From Carboxydothermus pertinax (GTDB lineage Bacteria > Bacillota > Z-2901 > Carboxydothermales > Carboxydothermaceae), in the NCBI RefSeq assembly GCF_001950255.1, contig NZ_BDJK01000059.1, positions 1-44,146 on the forward strand: a DNA stretch of 44,146 nt, read 5' to 3'. The notes beneath the pieces are model-generated. The model was not told where the DNA came from, did not search any database, and worked only from the letters and a program-made list of their open reading frames with translations. The position numbers and the translations under genes are program-made. Positions 37,711 to 43,884 of this stretch are shown one piece after another (the first letter of the stretch is position 1; every line of letters begins with the position of its first letter).

Positions 37711-38502
37711 GTGGGTAACACGGTACTTTTTGAACAAAACGGCAAAGTGGGGATAATAACCTTAAACCGTCCGGAAGTTGTCAATGCGGTTAATGAAGAA
37801 ATGCAGGTGGAATTGGCCGAAATTCTCCTTCAGGTTAAAAATAACGAAAATATACGAGCGGTGGTCTTAACCGGTGCCGGTCCCGGTTTTTGTGCCGGTG
37901 GCGATGTGAAAAGGATGCTTGCTAACTTTGCCAAAACACCGGCGGACCAGCGGGCTACTTTAATGGAAAACTTAGTGCATAATTGGTTGACCCTTTTAAT
38001 TAATCTGGAAAAACCGGTAATTTCAGCAGTTCACGGCTATGCAGTTGGGGCAGGACTTAGTATTGCTCTTGCCACCGACATTATTATTGCCGCCCGGTCA
38101 ACTATTTTCTCCATGGCGTTTGCCCAGGTAGGGTTACTGCCCGACCTTTCGGGCCTGTTTTTTATGGCCCGAACCTTAGGAGTACACCGGGCGAAAGAAC
38201 TAATCTTTACTGCCGACCGGTTTTCAGCAGAAAAAGCTTATGAACTGGGAATAGTAAACCGGGTGGTGGATGATGACCTTTATTTAGATGAGGCGATGAA
38301 TTTAGCGAAGCAGTTAGCGGAAGGCCCCACCCGGGCCTACGGCTATGCAAAAAAGCTTTTACATTTAGCTCCATCTTTGGACTTAAATACTTTCTTTGAA
38401 TATGAGCGGCTTTATCAGTCTTTAGTGGCGGAAACCGAAGACTACCGGGAAGGGGTTAATGCCTTTATTGAAAAAAGACCTCCCAAGTTTAAAGGAAGAT
38501 AA
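37711..38502 (+). CDS. Enoyl-CoA hydratase/isomerase family protein
   Basis: Crotonase-fold protein (263 residues). The oxyanion-hole segments GPGFCAGGDVKRM and HGYAVGAGLSIALATD are intact. The region that holds the second catalytic acid reads GLLPDLSGLFF, an aspartate as in PaaG-like isomerases rather than the usual glutamate, so isomerase activity is as likely as hydration. No other beta-oxidation gene is nearby, and the acyl substrate is unknown. The start is GTG 37711 behind AAAGGGGAATGAGGAA. Confidence 0.88.
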   Translation: MGNTVLFEQNGKVGIITLNRPEVVNAVNEEMQVELAEILLQVKNNENIRAVVLTGAGPGFCAGGDVKRMLANFAKTPADQRATLMENLVHNWLTLLINLEKPVISAVHGYAVGAGLSIALATDIIIAARSTIFSMAFAQVGLLPDLSGLFFMARTLGVHRAKELIFTADRFSAEKAYELGIVNRVVDDDLYLDEAMNLAKQLAEGPTRAYGYAKKLLHLAPSLDLNTFFEYERLYQSLVAETEDYREGVNAFIEKRPPKFKGR

Positions 38503-38540
38503 ACTAAAAAAGAAAATTTATAAGGGTAGGGGAATAGGCA

Positions 38541-39449
38541 TTGTTTTATATAGCTTTACCGCTTGTTTTATTCTCTCTGGGTTTTGTTTTGGGATATTTT
38601 AAGTGGTCTTACTTTTTAAACCGCATTTTTGTTAAAATGTTTAGTCTTTCTTTATTTGTTCTACTTTTTGTGATTGGAGCAAAACTTGCTACCAACGAGG
38701 AAGTTTTAAAAAACCTTATGGTTCTTGGGCTTAAAAGTTTTGGAATTATGCTTTTTGCGGCTTTGGGGAGTATGCTTTTAATCTACCTTTTTGAAAGAAA
38801 AGCCAAAGTAGAAGTAGCTGAAGAAAATCTTTCCCAAACTCACGATGACCTTAAATTTGTAGGTGTCTTAGTTTTAACGGTGGTTTTAGGAGGAGTAGGG
38901 GGAGCATATCTTTTACCGGAAAAATTTCTTAACCTAAGTGACAGGATCATTACCTTTGCCCTTGCTTTTTTGTACCTGGGAACCGGCGTTAGCTTTGGCG
39001 GAGATCGGGAACTCATAAAAAAGGTGCGCGAAAAAGGGGTAAAAATAATTTCCTTTCCTCTGTTAGCTCTTTTAGGAAGTATTGCTGGGGGTTTTGCTGC
39101 TTCATTAATATTTAACATAAATCCAGGAATCGCGGTTTCATCCGCAGGCGGCATGGGGTTTTACAGCGTAACTACCGCCATTTTAGCCAAAAACCTGGGG
39201 ATTGAAGCCGGGACAATTGGATTTTTAGCCAATGTTTTACGGGAGTTATTTACTATCCTCTTAACCCCGTTATTAGCCCGCCTTTTCCCGTATTTTCCTC
39301 TATCGGTGGCCGGAGCTACTTCCATGGATACCACCTTAGGGGTAATTACCCGGGTCCAGGGACCCTATTACGGGGCTATCGCCCTTTTATCTGGGACGGT
39401 ATTAACAATTATTGTGCCAATAGTCCTGCCTTTTTTAACCCTGCTTTAG
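38541..39449 (+). CDS. lysO: LysO-family lysine exporter-like membrane protein
   Basis: This 302-residue protein has about eight hydrophobic segments and the layout of LysO (YbjE, formerly DUF340). An N-terminal helical part is followed by a conserved half with SSAGGMGFYSVTTAILAKNL, FLANVLRELFTILLTPLLAR and GATSMDTTLGVITR. In E. coli LysO exports lysine. The start is TTG 38541 behind AAGGGTAGGGGAATAGGCA. Substrate transfer from E. coli is inference. Confidence 0.8.
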   Translation: MFYIALPLVLFSLGFVLGYFKWSYFLNRIFVKMFSLSLFVLLFVIGAKLATNEEVLKNLMVLGLKSFGIMLFAALGSMLLIYLFERKAKVEVAEENLSQTHDDLKFVGVLVLTVVLGGVGGAYLLPEKFLNLSDRIITFALAFLYLGTGVSFGGDRELIKKVREKGVKIISFPLLALLGSIAGGFAASLIFNINPGIAVSSAGGMGFYSVTTAILAKNLGIEAGTIGFLANVLRELFTILLTPLLARLFPYFPLSVAGATSMDTTLGVITRVQGPYYGAIALLSGTVLTIIVPIVLPFLTLL

Positions 39450-39482
39450 AGGTAAGCATTTACCTTAAGGGGGAGTTTACAG

Positions 39483-39914
39483 ATGGTTTCTCAAACCTCA
39501 CCCCTTTGCCCTTACTGCGGTTTTTTAAATGAAGAAGGAGTTAAAATTTGCAAAAACTGCGGCAATAACCTTGACCTAAACCAAGTAATCATTGACCCGG
39601 CGGCTGCGATGTGGCAAGGGGTACATGTTAGCCGGCGGCTTTTGGATAAACCTTTATCCAGCAAGCCGGGGGTTATTAGAGGATTGATCTTTATGGGGAT
39701 ACTGTGGCTTATTGTTTGTATTTTTACTTTTTCCCAGTTTATTAAGAGCTTAAAAGAAATGCTTGGAGTAAGGGAATCGATAGAAATTATTTTAAGTGAA
39801 GGACTTAACGAACTGTTGCTTTTGGGATTTACGGTTCTTATCACTTATTTTTGGTTAAAAGTGGCGAAAAAAATATTTACCGGTAAGAATAAAAAGGGAT
39901 TTTTCGAAAAATGA
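39483..39914 (+). CDS. Zinc-ribbon membrane protein
   Basis: This 143-residue protein has an N-terminal zinc ribbon (CPYCG at about 9-13 and CKNCG at about 23-27). Two hydrophobic segments follow (about 65-85 and 110-130), with a basic C-terminus. Such double-module proteins are common in Clostridia and uncharacterised. AAGGGGGAGTTTACAG precedes ATG 39483. Confidence 0.7.
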   Translation: MVSQTSPLCPYCGFLNEEGVKICKNCGNNLDLNQVIIDPAAAMWQGVHVSRRLLDKPLSSKPGVIRGLIFMGILWLIVCIFTFSQFIKSLKEMLGVRESIEIILSEGLNELLLLGFTVLITYFWLKVAKKIFTGKNKKGFFEK

Positions 39915-39951
39915 AGAATATAATTAAAAAAGAGTAACAGGGGGTTTTATC

Positions 39952-40425
39952 ATGCATCTTGGAAAACTTAGTTTAGGAGAAGTCTTAGAATTTGCCGTAA
40001 GTGTGGAAAGAAACGGCCTTGCCATGTACCGCCAGTTTGCGGTGACTTTTGCCGGAACGGAGTTAGAAAAACTGTTTGATGAGCTGGCCGATGAAGAAGT
40101 AAAGCACGAAGAAGATTTTAAAAGGATGCTTGGCGAAGCTAAAGTGGAAAACCTGCCGGAAAGCTATTTTGATGAATACCGGCAGTATTTAGAAAGTATC
40201 GTTAATCTTCATCTTTTCCAGGGTAAAAAAGTTGAAGAGGTGGCAGCGAAAATTTCGGATGCCAATGAAGCTTTAAAATTTGCTTTGGAGTTTGAAAAAG
40301 ATAGTTTGTTGTTTTTCCTGGAATTAAAAAATTTAGTTGATGATAAAGATAAAGCTATGGTCGATAAATTAATAAACGAAGAACGGGGACACGTGTTAAA
40401 GCTAAGTAAAAAGCTAATATCTTAA
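39952..40425 (+). CDS. Rubrerythrin-like ferritin family protein
   Basis: This 157-residue four-helix protein has SVERNGLAMYRQF, DEEVKHEEDF (ExxH), EFEKDSLLFFLEL and NEERGHVLKL (ExxH), the diiron ligand pattern of the rubrerythrin/ferritin superfamily. It lacks the C-terminal rubredoxin domain. It probably binds iron and may take part in oxidative stress protection. CAGGGGGTTTTATC precedes ATG 39952. It has little similarity to the other ferritin-like protein at 20102-20617. Confidence 0.82.
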   Translation: MHLGKLSLGEVLEFAVSVERNGLAMYRQFAVTFAGTELEKLFDELADEEVKHEEDFKRMLGEAKVENLPESYFDEYRQYLESIVNLHLFQGKKVEEVAAKISDANEALKFALEFEKDSLLFFLELKNLVDDKDKAMVDKLINEERGHVLKLSKKLIS

Positions 40426-40433
40426 AATCCTTG

Positions 40434-40471
40434 GCAGCAGGATTGTTAATCTTTCCTGCTGTTTATTTTTT
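40434..40471 (+). terminator. Intrinsic terminator after the ferritin gene
   Basis: GCAGCAGGA pairs with TCCTGCTGT around an 11-nt loop and is followed by TTATTTTTT. Confidence 0.82.
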
Positions 40472-40550
40472 GGCCTTGAGGAGGGCACAAGTTTTTGCTG
40501 GAAATTCCCTCTATGGAATGTATTAGCTAAAACAATGCCGATAAGGGAAC

Positions 40551-41023
40551 TTGAACCAATTGGCAGGTGGACTTTATACTGCTTTAAAAGGAATTAGAGA
40601 TTTTGTGGAGAATTACTTACCAAAGTACACTTTGGTTGTCATACAAGTGCCAGGAAAAATGGAGGAAAGTAAAATTGGACAGGATGTCTCTACCGGTTTT
40701 ATTGTTTTGGGAAATTTGATAGACAATGCTTTTGAAGCGGTCGAAAAACTGCCTTCGGATCAAAGAAAGGTAGAGGTGGAACTTACAAAAGACTTAATGG
40801 GTTATGTTTTTATAGTTAGAAACTACGCTTGCCGATAAAGCCGGAGTTGATTGAAAAAATTTTTGAACCGGGATTTTCTACCAAAGGCGAGGGCAGGGGG
40901 ATGGGGCTTTACAGCGTGAAAAAACTTGTGAAGAAGTATAACGGAAATATTCAGGTAAAAAGTGATGCAAACTGGACTATCTTTACGGTTCGGATACCGG
41001 ATAAAAGTGGCTCGGGGAGGTGA
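40551..41023 (+). pseudogene. Truncated, frameshifted GHKL sensor histidine kinase (agrC-like)
   Basis: The ATPase part of a sensor kinase is split between two frames. 40551-40838 carries the N box (LGNLIDNAFEAVEKL) and ends at VFIVRN plus a few unrelated residues. From about 40829 the next frame carries PIKPELIEKIFEPGFSTKG and GRGMGLYSVKKLVKKY, ending at 41023. A loss of one base near 40826-40832 explains the break. The N-terminal membrane sensor is also missing; an in-frame TAA at 40542 precedes it. Its stop is 4 nt before agrB, so it was the kinase of the agr-type operon. Confidence 0.75.
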
Positions 41024-41027
41024 AAGG

Positions 41028-41669
41028 GTGGTTAATATAAAAAATACTGCTTCGGGTTTGGCCCGTTATTTGGCCTGAGAGTTAGACCTTGATCCGAAGA
41101 ATACCGAAGTGTTACGGTACGGAATGGAAATAATCCTTGGAGCTTTATTAAAAGGGTTAATAATTATTGGTTTTTCCTACTGGTTGGGGATAGTTCCTTA
41201 CGTTTTGGCAGCACTAATTACTTCCAGTATATTCCGGTTACTTTCCGGGGGAGCCCATTGCATTACATATATGCGTTGCTTGATATTTAGCTCAACCACA
41301 CTGCTTTTAATAGGCATTTTGGCTCTTTTAATTGCTCCGTATGTTAAGGAAAACTTATTGCTGCTTTCTGTAATTGCGCTGGCGTTGGTGGGACTATATT
41401 TTGTAAAAAAGTGGGCTCCGGTGGACAATCCAAACAAACCAATCCCTTCAGAGAAAAAGGGAAAATTCAAAAAGCTTTCAGCAATCTACGTTATTACCTG
41501 GGTTACCGTTATGATTTTATCATTATTTAACCGGGCTGAAATATCGGTGACTTTTCCTGTTATTTTAGCCAGTATGGGAGGTTTTACCGTTCAGCTGTTA
41601 AGTTTATGCCCGGCCGGTTGCCGGATGATAGGTAGAATTGACCGTATGCTTGGTAAATTTTTTGCATAG
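41028..41669 (+). pseudogene. agrB: AgrB-type pheromone-processing protease with in-frame TGA
   Basis: GTG 41028 behind GGGGAGGTGAAAG starts a 214-codon frame with TGA as codon 17 (41076-41078): MVNIKNTASGLARYLA, stop, ELDLDPKNTEVLRYG. Both sides fit AgrB, so the break is internal. The rest is intact: several membrane helices and the Cys-protease pair His77 and Cys84 in GGAHCITYMRC, with the spacing and numbering of S. aureus AgrB. AgrB trims and cyclises AgrD. An internal start (GTG 41109) has no good binding site. Either a nonsense mutation or, less likely, recoding. Confidence 0.75.
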
Positions 41670-41780
41670 CTCCTTACATTTTTGCTAAGCAAGACTGATT
41701 TATTAGATAAAGAAAATGCAGATTATAACAAAATTTATATATAGAAAGCATTAAAACATGTAAAAAGGGGGGACGGTAGC
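41670..41780 (+). other. AT-rich gap between agrB and agrD
   Basis: This 111-nt stretch shows no clear terminator or consensus promoter; a few AT-rich -10-like stretches occur. AGGGGGGACGGTAGC at its end is the agrD ribosome binding site. Confidence 0.4.
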
Positions 41781-41918
41781 ATGTTTAAAAGGGTAAAACT
41801 CACTTTTCTTTCCGCTGTAGCAACCCTGGCTCTTTATGCAGGTTTTCTTAGCATTAAACCGGCAAGTTTCTTTTTGTGGTACCAGCCTGAAGTACCAGAA
41901 CACCTTAAACGAAATTAA
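41781..41918 (+). CDS. agrD: AgrD-type cyclic lactone autoinducer precursor (serine form)
   Basis: This 45-residue peptide precursor has a basic amphipathic leader (MFKRVKLTFLSAVATLALYA), a core with Ser29-Phe-Phe-Leu-Trp33, and the AgrD tail YQPEVPEHLKRN. In clostridial AgrD the same place reads Cys plus four residues followed by Y-x-P-x-V-P. Here the ring residue is Ser, so a five-residue lactone instead of a thiolactone is predicted. It lies just after agrB behind AAAGGGGGGACGGTAGC. A terminator follows 43 nt after the stop. Confidence 0.8.
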   Translation: MFKRVKLTFLSAVATLALYAGFLSIKPASFFLWYQPEVPEHLKRN

Positions 41919-41961
41919 TTGCTAGTTTTAATTGCTGAAGGTGATCCTAAATATTGTATGT

Positions 41962-41998
41962 AAAAAATTGCTCTTGGTTTAGCAAGGGCAATTTTTTT
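41962..41998 (+). terminator. Intrinsic terminator after agrD
   Basis: AAAAAATTGCTCTTG and CAAGGGCAATTTTTTT form a long stem with one G-U pair and a 6-nt loop. The copy 2 counterpart keeps pairing although several bases differ. Confidence 0.9.
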
Positions 41999-42024
41999 GT
42001 ACCTTTGAAAGATAATTCACGGAA

Positions 42025-42096
42025 GTTTAAATCAATGAAAAAGAATTTTCAGACAACGAAAACGACTTTTCAGACAAGGATTTTACCTTTATAGAC
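42025..42096 (+). promoter_or_regulatory. Phased 9-bp boxes (candidate LytTR regulator site), copy 1
   Basis: TTTTCAGAC at 42046-42054 and 42067-42075 and TTTATAGAC at 42088-42096 are separated by exactly 12 bp, giving a 21-bp period. A poorer GTTTAAATC at 42025-42033 is in phase. Nine-bp direct repeats spaced by 12-13 bp are the binding pattern of LytTR response regulators such as AgrA and ComE. The boxes end 8 bp before a -35 box, a normal activator position. Confidence 0.6.
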
Positions 42097-42104
42097 AATA
42101 CCTA

Positions 42105-42134
42105 TTGAAATTGAATGGAGGATTTGTTTAGAAT
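42105..42134 (+). promoter_or_regulatory. Promoter of module 1
   Basis: TTGAAA (42105-42110), 18-bp spacer, TAGAAT (42129-42134). The same arrangement is kept in copy 2. The 18-bp spacer and imperfect -10 suit an activator-dependent promoter. A leader of about 115 nt would follow. Confidence 0.6.
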
Positions 42135-42297
42135 TGGAATAAGCAGAAAAAACCAAGAGGGACACCATTTCTAATAAGCAATTTAATTGACCCAATTGTA
42201 AACTTCTTTACCGAAAAAACTTAATTTTTTTACTTATTGCGTTAGCATGGAGGGTTTTTTTCTTAATAAAAATCATTTTAACGATTAAGGAGGTGGC

Positions 42298-42579
42298 ATA
42301 GTTCGGGGAAAAAGAAAAATCTTAAATGGAGAAGGACAATTAATTGCGAAGGTGGTGATCTGAATAGGCTTAGAACTAAAAAAAGAAATAAGCCGGCGAA
42401 ATAGTGAACTTAAAGGTGTTATTGATTTAACAGGTTACCTAAAAGGTAAATTTTTAGTTGATTTAAACAACGAATCATCTGTTTTTTTGGTTGATAATTC
42501 TATGGATGATTTATTTGTAAAAATCCCCAGAAAAAAAGAATGCCAAGTTTATTTTGGGAACTTGAGGATAAAAATTTAA
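42298..42579 (+). pseudogene. AT-rich broken ORF pair downstream of module 1
   Basis: A frame opens after a strong AAGGAGGTGG at an ATA codon (42298), runs 21 codons, meets TGA at 42361-42363 and resumes at another ATA (42364), which lies behind AAGGTGGTGATC, for 71 codons to TAA 42577-42579. Neither part has an ATG, GTG or TTG in the right place. The second part (GLELKKEISRRNSELKGVID and onward, with LVDNSMDDLFVKIPRKKE) looks protein-like. I recognise no family. It may be two small genes with damaged starts or one gene with an internal stop. Confidence 0.35.
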
Positions 42580-42606
42580 TAAAATCTAGCGAGTTGATTT
42601 TAAATA

Positions 42607-43059
42607 ATGAAAACTAAAGATAATTTTAATTATAAATTATTTTTTGCAATATTTAGCTTAATTTTTATTTTACTTGCATTTGTATATATAAAAGCAAATT
42701 CAATTAATGCAAATTATAAGTATTATTTTAAAAAAATTAATAGTAACGAAATTACAAAGATAACTTTATTGTGTGAAGATAAGGAATATGTATTTGATAA
42801 AAATAACATTTTATTTTACCAAATTATAAAATTATACAATCAAAGCCAGAGACCTTATAGACCAATAGAGGATCCAAAATCGACTGTGTTATTGATATTT
42901 ACGTATCATAACGGAAATAAACTTATACTATATTCTGATTTTGTTGAACAATATTTTTATGTAAAGGATAATAGTAAAGAAGGTATCATTTATAACAAAA
43001 GATTATCTGACTTTATTAAAGGTTTTATTAAATCAAATGTTACTACTCATACTAATTAG
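42607..43059 (+). CDS. Hypothetical membrane-anchored protein, AT-rich
   Basis: This 150-residue protein has one N-terminal hydrophobic segment (FFAIFSLIFILLAFVYI, about residues 12-28) and a mostly polar beta-rich outside part (KITLLCEDKEYVFDKNN, STVLLIFTYHNGNKLILY). It is probably a signal-anchored or secreted protein. It is Lys/Asn/Ile rich and far more AT-rich than the neighbouring core genes, a sign of recent transfer. The binding site before ATG 42607 is weak. It lies behind the module 1 promoter, so pheromone control is possible. Family not recognised. Confidence 0.6.
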   Translation: MKTKDNFNYKLFFAIFSLIFILLAFVYIKANSINANYKYYFKKINSNEITKITLLCEDKEYVFDKNNILFYQIIKLYNQSQRPYRPIEDPKSTVLLIFTYHNGNKLILYSDFVEQYFYVKDNSKEGIIYNKRLSDFIKGFIKSNVTTHTN

Positions 43060-43108
43060 ATGTATTAGATCTACACTAACTAACGCAATATTTGCTTATT
43101 TTTTTAAG

Positions 43109-43165
43109 ACAAGTTTCTTTCTGTGGTACCAACCAAAAGTATCCGAACACCTTAAACAAAATTAA
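43109..43165 (+). pseudogene. Second agrD tail without a start
   Basis: The in-frame codons read TSFFLWYQPKVSEHLKQN and stop at 43163-43165, clearly related to the end of AgrD at 41781. Upstream the similarity stops and no ATG, GTG or TTG start with a leader peptide is present, so it is a 3' fragment carried along by the duplication. The ring residues SFFLW are unchanged. Confidence 0.75.
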
Positions 43166-43210
43166 TTACTGGTGATAATTCCTGAAGATGCTACTAAAAT
43201 ATTGTCTGTG

Positions 43211-43248
43211 AAAAAATTGCTCTTGGGTTAGTTAGAGCAATTTTTTTT
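43211..43248 (+). terminator. Intrinsic terminator in module copy 2
   Basis: AAAAAATTGCTCT and AGAGCAATTTTTTTT pair around a 10-nt loop, followed by T residues. It is homologous to the terminator at 41962-41998, with changed but still paired bases. Confidence 0.88.
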
Positions 43249-43295
43249 GTACCTTCAAAGGAGAATTCACGGAAGTTTAAATCAATGAAAAGGAA

Positions 43296-43346
43296 GTTTC
43301 CGACAATGAAAACGACTTTTCAGACAGGGATTTTACCTTTATAGAC
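43296..43346 (+). promoter_or_regulatory. Phased 9-bp boxes (candidate LytTR regulator site), copy 2
   Basis: GTTTCCGAC (43296-43304), TTTTCAGAC (43317-43325) and TTTATAGAC (43338-43346) with 12-bp gaps. The second and third boxes and the gap to the -35 box are the same as in copy 1. Confidence 0.6.
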
Positions 43347-43354
43347 AATACCTA

Positions 43355-43384
43355 TTGAAATTGAATGGTGGAATTGTATAAAAT
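43355..43384 (+). promoter_or_regulatory. Promoter of module 2
   Basis: TTGAAA (43355-43360), 18-bp spacer, TAAAAT (43379-43384). The predicted leader runs to the AGGGGGTAA binding site of the lipoprotein ORF at 43517. Confidence 0.6.
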
Positions 43385-43516
43385 TGGAGTAACCAGAAAA
43401 AACCAAGAGGTACACCATTTCTAATAAGCAATTTAATTGACCCAATTGTAAACTTCTTTACCGAAAAAACTTTATTTTCTTACTTACTGCGTTAGCATGG
43501 AGGGGGTAAATGAATA

Positions 43517-43654
43517 ATGTTTATATTAACAAATAGTAAAAGATTCACATTTTTTATAATGATTTTATTGTTTGTTGCATTAATTTTAAATTCATGTGGA
43601 TTAATTCAGGATAAGGAACTTACCAATGGTATAGCGGAAAAAAGGTGGTTGTAA
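43517..43654 (+). CDS. Truncated lipoprotein ORF
   Basis: This 45-codon ORF starts MFILTNSKRFTFFIMILLFV and has a lipobox (ALILNSCG), so the product would be a lipid-anchored protein cut after Cys30 or so. Only the first 35 or so residues look native; the end (GIAEKRWL) overlaps, out of frame, sequence that reads as IS21 transposase. The gene was therefore probably cut by insertion or deletion. GGAGGGGGTAAATGAATA precedes ATG 43517. It is AT-rich like the ORF at 42607. Confidence 0.55.
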   Translation: MFILTNSKRFTFFIMILLFVALILNSCGLIQDKELTNGIAEKRWL

Positions 43655-43884
43655 GGGACAAAAACGGTAAAATCGAAATCCTCTATGATGGGAAGGTGAT
43701 AGCTGTCCACGAAAAGCATTACCGCTCAAGGAGCACCGTTTTCCTCAAAGACCAGTATAAGGGTCTAAAAGAAGCCGAGGGCATGTTTTATCCCAGGCCG
43801 AGGGCGATCAAGTTATCTTCCCTGGAAGTTGAGAAGCGTCCTCTGGGGGTTTACGAAAGCCTCCTGGAGGTGGGCACAGTATGA
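43618..43884 (+). pseudogene. istA: IS21-family transposase IstA, C-terminal fragment
   Basis: The open frame encodes TYQWYSGKKVVVRDKNGKIE and then the IstA C-terminal pattern (LYDGKVIAVHEKHYRSRST, PRPRAIKLSSLEVEKRPLGV). The catalytic DDE core is absent, so it is inactive. Its TGA overlaps the istB ATG, as in complete IS21 elements. Confidence 0.75.

Larger units (their letters stand above)
41864..42254 (+). repeat. Direct repeat, copy 1 (agrD tail to promoter module)
   Basis: This 391-nt stretch recurs in diverged form at 43111-43504. It starts in the agrD core codons and runs through the agrD stop, a terminator, phased boxes, a promoter and a leader ending GCGTTAGCATGGAGGG. Divergence is uneven: the agrD tail and terminator differ most, while 42144-42222 differs from copy 2 at one base only. 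Confidence 0.9.
43111..43504 (+). repeat. Direct repeat, copy 2 (agrD tail to promoter module)
   Basis: Second copy of the module at 41864-42254, about 394 nt. It has the same element order and high overall similarity. It ends at the ribosome binding site of the lipoprotein ORF. Confidence 0.9.

Noticed and set aside
40829-41023. Separate small gene for the kinase G-box segment
   Set aside because: It has no own ribosome binding site and continues the fold of the upstream frame, so it is the second half of a frameshifted kinase.
41076-41078. TGA in agrB read as selenocysteine
   Set aside because: The position is not a redox or catalytic site in AgrB, the catalytic Cys is present elsewhere, and I see no convincing insertion hairpin directly downstream. 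A nonsense mutation is simpler.
42036-42095. 19-codon ORF across the phased boxes (MKKNFQTTKTTFQTRILPL; copy 2 at 43286-43345)
   Set aside because: Its internal peptide repeat is just the 21-bp DNA period. Copy differences all change residues, and the upstream GGAAG is too distant, so a DNA-binding array explains it better.
42115-42174. Conserved 19-codon ORF in the module leader (MEDLFRIGISRKNQEGHHF; copy 2 at 43365-43424)
   Set aside because: The frame is open in both copies, but it has no ribosome binding site, overlaps the predicted -10 box, and all seven codon differences change the amino acid, which does not look like protein-level selection.
43111-43504. CRISPR-like or phage attachment repeat
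   Set aside because: Only two long copies with gene-like internal parts are present; no short regular repeats, spacers, integrase or tRNA are nearby.
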